Origin: Streptomyces roseochromogenus subsp. oscitans DS 12.976
GTDB lineage: Bacteria > Actinomycetota > Actinomycetes > Streptomycetales > Streptomycetaceae
NCBI RefSeq assembly: GCF_000497445.1
Contig: NZ_CM002285.1
Span: forward strand, 1,889,453-1,903,280
Direction: 5' to 3'
Length of the DNA: 13,828 nucleotides
The position numbers and the translations under genes were made by a program. The notes beneath the pieces were generated by a model, which worked only from the letters and a program-made list of their open reading frames with translations, did no database searches and was not told where the DNA came from. Shown one piece after another: positions 1-6,549 of this stretch. Position 1 is the first letter of the stretch. Every line of letters begins with the position of its first letter.

Positions 1-221
1 GGGGTCGGCGGGCGGCGGCCGGCCCGCACCCGCAGCAGCCGCCCGCTCGGCAGTCGGTGGACCGGCAGGTCACCGGGGGCCGCGAGCGGCTCGGCCATCT
101 CGCGCAGCAGGCAGTTCAGCAGGGGTGCGGCCGCGTAGGCGTCGGCGCGGGGGCCGACGGCGCCGGCGGGGGTATGAGGTCCACGCGATCCGTTCGTTTC
201 GTCGGGGGTCGTCGCGCTCAG
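1..221 (-). CDS. IucA/IucC-family NIS siderophore synthetase, N-terminal part (cut by window edge)
   Basis: An open frame with no stop runs off the left edge. About 20-35 residues in, it reads DAYAAAPLLNCLLRE, the N-terminal signature of IucA/IucC enzymes, which join a carboxylate (such as citrate or a dicarboxylic acid half-ester) to an amine or hydroxylamine using ATP. It diverges from a second enzyme of the family, so the pair probably acts in one siderophore pathway in the cytoplasm. The start is odd. I find no in-frame ATG, GTG or TTG before the signature. The best choice is CTG at 221-219, with GGAG (230-227) five bases upstream; ATA or ATT just upstream, or a sequence error, are alternatives. 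Only about 73 codons are visible, so substrate cannot be judged. Family call is fairly sure; the start is not. Confidence 0.72.
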   Translation of the reverse strand, partial: MSATTPDETNGSRGPHTPAGAVGPRADAYAAAPLLNCLLREMAEPLAAPGDLPVHRLPSGRLLRVRAGRRPPT

Positions 222-226
222 TATGT

Positions 227-230
227 CTCC
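227..230 (-). promoter_or_regulatory. Shine-Dalgarno GGAG that supports a CTG start at 221
   Basis: On the minus strand GGAG lies five bases before an in-frame CTG (221-219). It is the only SD-like site placed properly for the divergent siderophore synthetase, whose frame has no conventional start codon nearby. Confidence 0.4.
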
Positions 231-265
231 GTCCCTGACAATCGTCCTCCGCCGTCCACGTCCCC

Positions 266-271
266 GAGGAG
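266..271 (+). promoter_or_regulatory. Shine-Dalgarno GAGGAG that sets the GTG start at 277
   Basis: GAGGAG sits five bases before GTG 277. The upstream in-frame ATG at 223 has no SD in front of it, so the shorter reading is preferred for the siderophore synthetase. Confidence 0.6.
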
Positions 272-276
272 CCGCA

Positions 277-1788
277 GTGCACCGTCGCCCCGCCGCCGAG
301 GCTATGGCCGAGGAGTTGGCCGTCGTCCGGCCCGCGCTGCTGCCCCGGTACACGGCGGAACTGCCGGGCGCCCGTGCCGCCGTACTGACCCGGCTGTGGC
401 GGGCGCTGGCCCATGAGCCGCTGCCGTGGATCACCGGCCGGGTGCGGGGCGCGCACAGCCTCGCGCTGCACCTCGCCGACGGACGGACGCTGTACGGGCC
501 GCACGCGGACCCGTATGCCACGAGCGCGTACGTCACCGGGGTCCGCCTGGACCGGGAGCGCCAGGTGGATCCGGCCGGGCTGATGACCGCCCTGGCGGTG
601 CCGCACGCTGCCGCCTTCGCCGCCGAACTGGCGGGCAGCGTCGCCTCGTTGGCGTTGTCCCGGGCCGACGCGGAGCACGCGAAGGAGTGGCCGGAGCAGG
701 ACTGGGCGTGGGAGCAGCGGGTGACCGACGGTCATCCGTTCCACCCCAACTGCCGTTCCCGGCCCGGTTTCTCGGTGGCGGAGCAGCTGGCGTACGGCCC
801 GGAGCACCGGCCGCTGGTGGAGCTGGGGACGGTGCCGGTGCCGGCGGACGAGTGCCTGGTGAGCGGCGACTGGCCGGCGGAACTGCGGGACGGCGGGCGG
901 GTGCTGGTGCCCGTGCACCCGTGGCAGGCCGAGCACGTCCTCAAGCGGTCGTACGCCCCCTGGCGCCCGGCCCGTCCGCTGCTGTCCCTGCGCACCCTCG
1001 CGCCGGCCGACGGCCCGCATGTGAAGACCGCGCTGAGCACCCGGCTGACGTCCTCCGTGCGGGACATCTCCCTGTACTCGGTGCGGGCCGCCGCGCCGCT
1101 GTCCGCCCTCGGCGAGGAGCTGGCGGCGCGCACCGACGGCCTGCTGCACATCACCCGCACGCTGGGCGCGGTCTCGGCCCACTCCCCCGATCTGGCCGCG
1201 CTGCTGCGGGAGTCACCACAGGGGTACGCGGGTCCGGGCGAGCGGGTCGTTCCGGTGGCCGCGCTCGCCACGACCGGCCTGCCGGAGGCGCGGGGCTGGC
1301 TGGCCGCGTTCACCCGGCTGGCACTGACCGTGGGCCTGCGGCTGCTCGACCTGGGCGTGGCGCTGGAGGCGCACGGGCAGAACCTGCTGGTGATCCTGGC
1401 GGCCGACGGCACCCCGGTGCGGCTGGTCTACCGCGATCTGGCCGACATCCGGATCAGCCCGGCCAGGCTGGCCCGGCACGGCATCGCTCCGCCGCCGCTC
1501 ACCGGCCGGCTGATCACCGACGACGAAACGGCGCTGCGCCGCAAGCTGTTCGGCTCCCTGGTGGGGGGCGCCCTGGCGGGTACGGCGGGTTCGGGCCCGG
1601 CGCTGGGCGCGGCGCTGTCGGCCGCCCTCCCTGGCCTGCCGGACACCCCCGACCTGCGCGCCCTGCGCGAAGGCCCGCTGCCGGCGAAGGCGTTGACCCT
1701 GATGCGGCTGTCCCCGGGAACGCCGGGCGACCAGTGGACGTCCCTGCCGAATCCGCTCGTTTTGGAGCCCGGCCCGTCCGATCAATAA
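277..1788 (+). CDS. IucA/IucC-family NIS siderophore synthetase
   Basis: A 503-aa enzyme of the NRPS-independent siderophore synthetase family, which adenylates a carboxylic acid and couples it to an amine. Family landmarks, numbered from GTG 277: the ATP-binding GHPFHP (152-157) followed by R/K-rich residues; VHPWQ (213-217); KTALSTRLTSSVR (250-262), matching the conserved nucleotide-binding segment; and EAHGQNLL (364-371), the catalytic or substrate-side motif before the C-terminal helical domain. The protein is somewhat short for the family (usually about 570-620 aa). The start is chosen from the GAGGAG at 266-271; the in-frame ATG at 223 would add 18 residues. It diverges from a second synthetase, so both probably serve one siderophore. 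I saw no DmdR/IdeR-type iron box in the short intergenic gap. It stops in TAA, unusual for this GC content, and that TAA is also part of the next gene's likely -10 box. Confidence 0.9.
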   Translation: MHRRPAAEAMAEELAVVRPALLPRYTAELPGARAAVLTRLWRALAHEPLPWITGRVRGAHSLALHLADGRTLYGPHADPYATSAYVTGVRLDRERQVDPAGLMTALAVPHAAAFAAELAGSVASLALSRADAEHAKEWPEQDWAWEQRVTDGHPFHPNCRSRPGFSVAEQLAYGPEHRPLVELGTVPVPADECLVSGDWPAELRDGGRVLVPVHPWQAEHVLKRSYAPWRPARPLLSLRTLAPADGPHVKTALSTRLTSSVRDISLYSVRAAAPLSALGEELAARTDGLLHITRTLGAVSAHSPDLAALLRESPQGYAGPGERVVPVAALATTGLPEARGWLAAFTRLALTVGLRLLDLGVALEAHGQNLLVILAADGTPVRLVYRDLADIRISPARLARHGIAPPPLTGRLITDDETALRRKLFGSLVGGALAGTAGSGPALGAALSAALPGLPDTPDLRALREGPLPAKALTLMRLSPGTPGDQWTSLPNPLVLEPGPSDQ

Positions 1789-1791
1789 GAT
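1762..1791 (+). promoter_or_regulatory. Leaderless promoter of the VWA gene (-35 TTGGAG, -10 TAAGAT)
   Basis: TTGGAG (1762-1767), an 18-bp spacer and TAAGAT (1786-1791) resemble a housekeeping actinobacterial promoter. The -10 box ends six bases before ATG 1798, so transcription would start at or next to the ATG, giving a leaderless mRNA. This fits the lack of an SD before 1798. The first three bases of the -10 box are the TAA stop of the upstream synthetase. Confidence 0.5.
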
Positions 1792-1797
1792 CCGGCG

Positions 1798-3060
1798 ATG
1801 ATCACAAGACAACGGCTGGCGGCGGGGGTCTGTGCGCTGCTCGCCGCCCTGGCGGCCGGGATCGCGTTTCCCGGCGGAGCCGTCGCCGACGAGACACAGA
1901 CGGCCGCGCCGAAGGTCGAACTCGTGCTGGACGTCAGCGGTTCGATGCGGACGCGGGACATCGACGGCGGCTCCCGGATGGCCGCGGCGAAGCAGGCGTT
2001 CGACGAGGTGCTGGACGCGACCCCGCAGGAGGTCCAGCTCGGCATCCGCACGCTGGGCGCCAACTACCCCGGCAACGACCGCAAGGAGGGCTGCAAGGAC
2101 ACCGCGCAGCTCTACCCCGTCGGCACGCTGAACCGGACCGACGCCAAGACGGCCGTGGCCACGCTGCAGCCCACCGGCTGGACGCCGATCGGGCCCGCCC
2201 TGCTGAAGGCGGCGGACGACCTGAACAGCGGCGGCGGAACGCGTCGTATCGTCCTGATCACCGACGGCGAGGACACCTGCCAGCCGCTCGACCCGTGCGA
2301 GGTGGCCCGGGAGATAGCGGCCAAGGGCGTCGGGCTGACCATCGACACCCTCGGCCTGGTGCCGGACGCCAAGACCCGCGACCAGCTCAGCTGCATCGCG
2401 GACGCCACCGGCGGCACCTACACCGACGTACGGCACAAGGAGCAACTGAGCAGCCGCGTCGGCCAGTTGGTCGACCGGGCGGCCGATCCGGTGGTGACGC
2501 CGGTGGCCACCGAGGGTGCCGCGCAGTGCGAGAAGGCGCCGACGCTGAAGTCCGGGCTGTACACGGACCGCGAGGAGTTCGGGCAGCAGCGCTGGTACAA
2601 GGTCGACGTCGATCCCGGCAAGGAGCTGCGCGCGTCGGTGAGCGTGGCCGACGACCGTGCCGTGGGACCGGACTACGGGGTGCTGCTGCGGGCGATGACC
2701 GTGCACGGACGGGAGATCGTGCGCGGCGAGGCGGCCGGCACGGGACGTACGGACGTGATCTCGACGGGTCTGCGCTATCCGAAGGCCGCGAGCGACGACG
2801 ACAACGCGCCCGCGGAGACCGTGTGTCTGCAGGTCACCAACTCATTCGCGGCCGGCTCCGGGGTCAAGACCACGCCCGGGCTGCCGCTGGAACTGACCGT
2901 GGACGTCGTGGACGGGCCGTCGGGCCATCACGACGTGGCGTCCTTCGGTCTCGGCCGCGGCTGGTGGCTGCTGGGCGCGCTGGTGCTGACCGGCTTCCTG
3001 GCGGGTCTGCTGTGGGGCTGGCTGTCGCGCTGGCGGGTCGCGATCTGGAGGACGAACTGA
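1798..3060 (+). CDS. Exported von Willebrand factor A domain protein, C-terminally membrane-anchored
   Basis: A 420-aa protein with an N-terminal signal peptide (hydrophobic stretch about 8-30) and a VWA domain from about residue 38 to 230. The metal-ion-dependent adhesion site is complete: DVSGS (D45, S47, S49), T129 in GWTPIG, and D156 in the LITDGED strand. A second extracellular region follows (about 240-380), then one transmembrane helix (about 389-407) and a short basic cytoplasmic tail ending WRTN. Cysteine pairs such as those in the DTCQPLDPC stretch suggest disulphides outside the cell. VWA domains bind protein partners through a divalent metal; the partner here is probably the next gene product, whose start overlaps this stop by one base. 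No SD precedes the ATG, but a -10 box does, so it is likely leaderless. The specific biological role is unknown; no link to the upstream siderophore enzymes is shown. Confidence 0.88.
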   Translation: MITRQRLAAGVCALLAALAAGIAFPGGAVADETQTAAPKVELVLDVSGSMRTRDIDGGSRMAAAKQAFDEVLDATPQEVQLGIRTLGANYPGNDRKEGCKDTAQLYPVGTLNRTDAKTAVATLQPTGWTPIGPALLKAADDLNSGGGTRRIVLITDGEDTCQPLDPCEVAREIAAKGVGLTIDTLGLVPDAKTRDQLSCIADATGGTYTDVRHKEQLSSRVGQLVDRAADPVVTPVATEGAAQCEKAPTLKSGLYTDREEFGQQRWYKVDVDPGKELRASVSVADDRAVGPDYGVLLRAMTVHGREIVRGEAAGTGRTDVISTGLRYPKAASDDDNAPAETVCLQVTNSFAAGSGVKTTPGLPLELTVDVVDGPSGHHDVASFGLGRGWWLLGALVLTGFLAGLLWGWLSRWRVAIWRTN

Positions 3061-3863
3061 TGCGGATCACTCGCGTACTGGGCGGCGCGCTGCTGGCCCT
3101 GGGCCTGGCCGCCGGGCCGGCCGCCGCCGACACCCCGAGCCCTTCGCCGAGCGCGTCCGCCGACGGCTCGGCGCCCACCAAGGCGGGCACCTCCTTCCGC
3201 ACGGCGACGGAGCTGGAGCAGGGGCAGCAGGCCACCGCGTCCGGCTCCACCGGTGACTACCTGTACTGGTCGTTCCCGGCGGACATCGGCCAGCGGCCCA
3301 CCGTCAAGGCGACGGTGAAGCTCCCGCGGACGCACGGCGCCCAGAGCTGGCAGCTCGACGTCTACGACGGGTTGCGGCGCCGGCAGGCCTGCCAGTATGG
3401 CGCCGACCCCCGTACCGCCGCGCAGGACGCCTCCTCCATCGAGCTGGCCTGTGTGCTGCGTACGGTGCGCGGCTGGGCGGAGCCGTCGGCCGACGACCCC
3501 CTGCCGGGCACGTACTACATCCGGCTGACCGTCGTGGACCTCGGCGCCGCCGACCTCGGTCAGCCGGTGAGCGCCGTGGTGCGCGTCGACTCCAAGGACA
3601 TCGGCGGTTCGGCCGCGGCGGACGGCTCGCTGGGCAAGCCGCTGGTGCCCGGTATCGCCGTCAAGTCCGAGGAGGAGACGGGCGGTTCGAAGGCAGCGGT
3701 GCTGTCCAGCTTCGGCTCGCACGACGGCTGGTCCTCCGGATGGTGGTCCGACCGGTGGGTGTGGACGGGGATCGGGGCCGTGCTGGCGGCTCTCGCCGGG
3801 ATCGGGGGGTATGCGCTGACGCGGGGGTCGGGACGGCCGTCGCGGGTGCCGCCGGGCGTGTGA
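3060..3863 (+). CDS. Exported, C-terminally anchored hypothetical protein, partner of the VWA protein
   Basis: A 267-aa protein I cannot assign to a named family. It has a signal peptide ending near AAA-DTP (about residues 1-24), a Ser/Pro/Ala-rich linker, an extracellular domain (about 40-180) with a YLYWSFPADIGQ stretch that looks like a small beta-sandwich of the pre-peptidase or CBM type, two cysteines that may pair, and one transmembrane helix (about 235-254) before a short basic tail. The ATG overlaps the VWA stop (TGATG), and GGAGG at 3047-3051 gives a good SD eight bases away, so the two are translationally coupled and probably act as a pair on the outer face of the membrane. A reading that starts far upstream in the same frame is an artefact of the opposing codon bias; this start gives a clean signal peptide. 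Function unknown. Confidence 0.82.
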   Translation: MRITRVLGGALLALGLAAGPAAADTPSPSPSASADGSAPTKAGTSFRTATELEQGQQATASGSTGDYLYWSFPADIGQRPTVKATVKLPRTHGAQSWQLDVYDGLRRRQACQYGADPRTAAQDASSIELACVLRTVRGWAEPSADDPLPGTYYIRLTVVDLGAADLGQPVSAVVRVDSKDIGGSAAADGSLGKPLVPGIAVKSEEETGGSKAAVLSSFGSHDGWSSGWWSDRWVWTGIGAVLAALAGIGGYALTRGSGRPSRVPPGV

Positions 3864-3876
3864 GCCGACATGACTG

Positions 3877-3900
3877 AAGGCCCGCCTTCCGGCGGGCCTT
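3877..3900. terminator. Bidirectional intrinsic terminator between convergent genes
   Basis: A perfect 10-bp stem (3877-3886 with 3891-3900) closes a 4-base loop TTCC. It starts with AA and ends with TT, and CGCTTT follows on the plus side. It lies 13 bp after the VWA-partner stop and 13 bp from the stop of the opposing regulator, so it probably ends both transcripts. Confidence 0.85.
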
Positions 3901-3913
3901 CGCTTTACCGCCG

Positions 3914-4540
3914 TCACGCCTCCCGCAGCGCCTTCGCCAGCGTGCCGTCGCCGGTCACCGTCACCCGCCCGGCCCGGATGGCGTCCGGCAGGGTCAGCTC
4001 TCCGCGCACTACCTCCTCGCATGTCGCCGCGTCCATCGTCATGCGGGCGTCGGCCTCGGTGGGCGCGGGGCCGTCGCCGTACACCGGGCCCTCTTCCGAG
4101 CCCACCCGAAGATGGAAGTCCCCTTCCTCCAGGCGGACTTCGACCAGACCCTCGCCGTCCAGGCCGCGCAGCAGCGGCAGGGCGAACCAGTGGGCTCGCA
4201 CCGCGTCCGTCGGGCGGCGTTCACCCAGTTCCGGCGCGCCCCATGCGCTCAGCGCCTGGAGCACCGGCAGCAACTGCCGCCCGCGCTCGGTGAGTTCGTA
4301 GACGTAGGCCGCACCCGGCGGGGGCAGGCGGCGACGGGTCGTGAGGCCGTCGCGCTCCATGTCCTTCAGCCGGGAGGCGAGGACGTCCGTGCTCACGCCG
4401 GGCAGGTCCGCGTGCAGGTCCGTGTAGCGCCGGGGGCCGGCCAGCAGCTCCCGGACGATCAGCAGGGTCCAGCGGTCGCCGACGAGATCGAGGGCGCGGG
4501 CGGCGGAGCAGTACTGGTCGTAGCTTCGGCGTGGTGACAT
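3914..4540 (-). CDS. HxlR-type winged-helix transcriptional regulator with C-terminal SCP2-like domain
   Basis: A 208-aa DNA-binding protein. The N-terminal part (about 8-100) is an HxlR/MarR-like winged helix: CSAARALDLVGDRWTLLIVR is the classic HxlR opening, followed by LLAGPRRYTDL and LASRLKDMERDGL, the recognition region, then a wing ending in YELTERGRQL. The C-terminal half (about 115-208) contains VRLEEGDFHLRVG and ends in TVTGDGTLAKALREA; it resembles the SCP2-like sterol-carrier fold often found attached to actinomycete HxlR proteins and may sense a small hydrophobic ligand (inference). It diverges from alaA, and the shared 81-bp gap has two inverted repeats, one over its own likely -35 box. 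That suggests autoregulation and control of alaA. No SD lies before the ATG; a TAGACT box seven bases upstream suggests a leaderless mRNA. Confidence 0.9.
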   Translation of the reverse strand: MSPRRSYDQYCSAARALDLVGDRWTLLIVRELLAGPRRYTDLHADLPGVSTDVLASRLKDMERDGLTTRRRLPPPGAAYVYELTERGRQLLPVLQALSAWGAPELGERRPTDAVRAHWFALPLLRGLDGEGLVEVRLEEGDFHLRVGSEEGPVYGDGPAPTEADARMTMDAATCEEVVRGELTLPDAIRAGRVTVTGDGTLAKALREA

Positions 4541-4547
4541 GCGACGC

Positions 4548-4575
4548 AGTCTAGACACGTTGTTGGACTTTCCAA
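4548..4575 (-). promoter_or_regulatory. Leaderless promoter of the HxlR regulator (-35 TTGGAA, -10 TAGACT)
   Basis: Read on the minus strand, TTGGAA (4575-4570), a 16-bp spacer and TAGACT (4553-4548) lie just before the ATG at 4540. Seven bases separate the -10 box from the ATG and no SD is present, the usual layout of actinobacterial leaderless genes. Confidence 0.45.
4563..4575. promoter_or_regulatory. Inverted repeat 1, putative HxlR operator
   Basis: TTGGA-CTT-TCCAA is a 13-bp perfect inverted repeat with a 3-bp centre. It overlaps the likely -35 box of the regulator gene. Its centre is 21 bp from the centre of the second repeat, two helical turns, and both share TTGG/CCAA half-sites. 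Confidence 0.5.
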
Positions 4576-4582
4576 GCTCCCA

Positions 4583-4597
4583 CTTGGTAAAACCAAG
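4583..4597. promoter_or_regulatory. Inverted repeat 2, putative HxlR operator before alaA
   Basis: CTTGGT-AAA-ACCAAG is a 15-bp perfect inverted repeat, 25 bp before the alaA ATG. It shares the TTGG/CCAA core with the repeat at 4563-4575 on the same face of the helix, which suits cooperative binding of two dimers. Confidence 0.55.
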
Positions 4598-4621
4598 CAA
4601 CACACGTTTCCGGAGGGGCGC

Positions 4622-5830
4622 ATGGAGTTCCGGCAGTCGAACAAGCTCAGCGAGGTCTGTTACGAGATCCGCGGCCCGGTGATCGAGCACGCCAACGCGC
4701 TGGAGAAGGCGGGGCACAGCGTGCTGCGCCTGAACACCGGCAACCCCGCGGCCTTCGGTTTCGAGGCGCCGGAGGAGATCCTCCAGGACATGATCCGGAT
4801 GCTGCCGCAGGCGCACGGATACACCGACTCGCGCGGCGTCCTCTCCGCCCGCCGCGCGGTCGCCCAGCGCTATCAGAACCTGGGCCTGGAGGTGGGCGTC
4901 GACGACGTCTTCCTCGGCAACGGCGTCTCGGAGCTGGTCTCCATGGCCGTCACCGCGCTCGTGGAAGACGGCGACGAAATCCTCATCCCCGCCCCGGACT
5001 TCCCGCTCTGGACGGCCGCGACGACCCTGGCCGGCGGCAAGGCGGTCCACTACCTGTGCGACGAACAGGCCGACTGGAACCCGGACCTGGCCGACATGGC
5101 GGCGAAGATCACGGACCGGACGAAGGCGGTCGTGATCATCAACCCGAACAACCCGACCGGCGCGGTCTACCCGAAGGAGGTCGTCGAGGGCATCCTCGAC
5201 CTCGCCCGCCGGCACGGCCTGATGGTGTTCGCCGACGAGATCTACGACCAGATCCTGTACGACGACGCGGTCCACCACTCCGCCGCGTCCCTCGCCCCCG
5301 ACCTGGTCGTCCTCACCTTCTGCGGCCTGTCGAAGACATACCGGGTGGCGGGCTTCCGCTCCGGCTGGCTGGTCGTGACCGGTCCCAAGCAGCACGCGAA
5401 GGACTATCTGGAGGGCCTGACCATGCTCGCCTCCATGCGGCTGTGCGCCAACGCACCCGCGCAGTACGCCATCCAGGCCGCGCTCGGCGGCCGCCAGTCC
5501 ATCCGCGAACTGACGCTGCCCGGCGGCCGGTTGTACGAGCAGCGGAACGTGGCCTGGGAGAAGCTCAACGAGATTCCCGGCGTGTCCTGTGTGAAGCCCA
5601 AGGGCGCGCTGTACGCGTTCCCGCGCATCGACCCGAAGGTGCACCGGATCCACGACGACGAGAAGTTCGTCCTCGACCTGCTGCTGCGCGAGAAGATCCA
5701 GGTGGTCCAGGGCACGGGCTTCAACTGGCCCTCCCCTGACCACTTCCGCATCCTCACCCTGCCGCACGCGGAGGACCTGGAGGCCGCGATCGGCCGGATC
5801 GGCCGCTTCCTCGGCGGGTACCGGCAGTAG
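4622..5830 (+). CDS. alaA: Alanine (glutamate-pyruvate) aminotransferase, AlaA-like
   Basis: A 402-aa fold-type I PLP enzyme that closely resembles E. coli AlaA along its whole length. AlaA transfers the amino group of glutamate to pyruvate to make alanine in the cytoplasm. Landmarks: KLSEVCYEIRGPV near the N-terminus, LNTGNPAAFGF, HGYTDSRG, NGVSEL, PAPDFPLWTA, NPNNPTG (174-180), ADEIYD with D205 and Y208 that hold the cofactor, the PLP lysine K238 in GLSKTYRVAGFRSGW, RLCANAPAQ, and FRILTLPH with R376, the substrate carboxylate arginine. GGAGG at 4612-4616 gives a good SD five bases before the ATG. It is divergent from the HxlR regulator and likely under its control through the TTGG/CCAA repeats. 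It is convergent with the PPTase gene and on the other strand from the PKS operon, so I do not assign it to that pathway. Confidence 0.93.
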   Translation: MEFRQSNKLSEVCYEIRGPVIEHANALEKAGHSVLRLNTGNPAAFGFEAPEEILQDMIRMLPQAHGYTDSRGVLSARRAVAQRYQNLGLEVGVDDVFLGNGVSELVSMAVTALVEDGDEILIPAPDFPLWTAATTLAGGKAVHYLCDEQADWNPDLADMAAKITDRTKAVVIINPNNPTGAVYPKEVVEGILDLARRHGLMVFADEIYDQILYDDAVHHSAASLAPDLVVLTFCGLSKTYRVAGFRSGWLVVTGPKQHAKDYLEGLTMLASMRLCANAPAQYAIQAALGGRQSIRELTLPGGRLYEQRNVAWEKLNEIPGVSCVKPKGALYAFPRIDPKVHRIHDDEKFVLDLLLREKIQVVQGTGFNWPSPDHFRILTLPHAEDLEAAIGRIGRFLGGYRQ

Positions 5831-5877
5831 TCACCGAGGCCGGGTGTCGCGAAGGCGGGTCGGGGGCGGAACGGGTG

Positions 5878-6534
5878 TCACCCACCCTGCCCGTCGCCGA
5901 GGACGAGGGCGAGGGTCGCCGTACCCGCGCTGCCGACCAGGGCCCGGCGGTCGCCCGACAGAGTGGGCGGGGCCAGGGTGAGGATGCGGATGCGGCGTGG
6001 GGCCTCGCTGAACAGGCCCTGACGTTCGGCCTTCACCGCCGCTTCCTTCAACGCCCAGGCCGCTGTGAGGAGTTCCGGGGTCTCGCCGCTGAGCTGTCGC
6101 TCCTCGGGGGCCATGACGTGGGCCGCGGCGCGGCGTACGGCGGGTGCGGCGGTCGTCTCGCACAGGTCCACGCCGACCGCGCCGGATGCGATGGCTGCCG
6201 CGACGTGGTGGGTCGTGTGGCTGAGGGAGACATGGAGGCCGGGGACCGAGACGCGGGGGCTGCCGTCGTCGCGGGGGAGGATCTCCACGTCGGTCACCGG
6301 CAGGCCCGTCAGCCAGGACACCACGGTCTTGGCGATCAGGCGGCCCGCTCCCCACTCGGCCTGCCGCCACGGTGGCAGACCGTGGAGGACGAGCCGTTCG
6401 GCGGGTGTGAACAGCGGCAGCCGCGACCAGGAGGGCCGCCGGCCGGGTGCGTCACGCCGGGCCACGAGGAGAGTCGCTCCGCCCCAGCGGTGGACTCGGC
6501 CCGGCGTGATCCCCGGGAACACGGTGTGCGACAT
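5878..6534 (-). CDS. 4'-phosphopantetheinyl transferase, Sfp/EntD type
   Basis: A 218-aa enzyme that moves the 4'-phosphopantetheine arm of coenzyme A onto the conserved serine of carrier proteins. Motifs: LHVSLSHTTHHVAAAI (100-115), the CoA-binding P-site; GVDLCE (121-126), the metal-binding motif; and WALKEAAVKA (160-169), the WxxKEAxxK catalytic motif with E164. The length fits the family. It is the last gene of the minus-strand operon: its ATG lies 15 bp after the PKS stop, with GGAG (6544-6541) six bases upstream. The obvious client is the ACP of that PKS (S1051). Odd point: the usual GxDxE becomes GVDLCE, so a cysteine sits where the second metal-binding acid normally is, with glutamate one residue later. 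No clear terminator lies in the 47 bp to the convergent alaA gene. Confidence 0.93.
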   Translation of the reverse strand: MSHTVFPGITPGRVHRWGGATLLVARRDAPGRRPSWSRLPLFTPAERLVLHGLPPWRQAEWGAGRLIAKTVVSWLTGLPVTDVEILPRDDGSPRVSVPGLHVSLSHTTHHVAAAIASGAVGVDLCETTAAPAVRRAAAHVMAPEERQLSGETPELLTAAWALKEAAVKAERQGLFSEAPRRIRILTLAPPTLSGDRRALVGSAGTATLALVLGDGQGG

Positions 6535-6549
6535 GACGGGCTCCGGTCG

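Noticed and set aside
223..276. ATG 223 as the start of the right-hand siderophore synthetase
   Set aside because: It has no SD. The added 18 residues are Arg/Pro-rich and unlike the family, and GTG 277 has a good SD.
70..1182. Minus-strand open frame opposite the right-hand siderophore synthetase
   Set aside because: It is a shadow: the plus strand carries the IucA/IucC motifs, and the real minus-strand gene at the left edge uses another frame.
426..3059. Plus-strand open frame through the siderophore synthetase and VWA genes
   Set aside because: Only its last part, from 3060, is a real gene. The upstream part overlaps two well-supported genes in other frames.
4622..5830. AlaA as the supplier of the amino acid used by the AOS domain
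   Set aside because: It sits on the other strand, convergent with the operon, is paired with its own regulator, and normally makes alanine, whereas RedL-type domains use glycine. The link is only proximity.
5831..5877. Terminator between the convergent alaA and PPTase genes
   Set aside because: I found only a 4-bp stem (GGGT-GTC-ACCC) at the edge, too weak to call.
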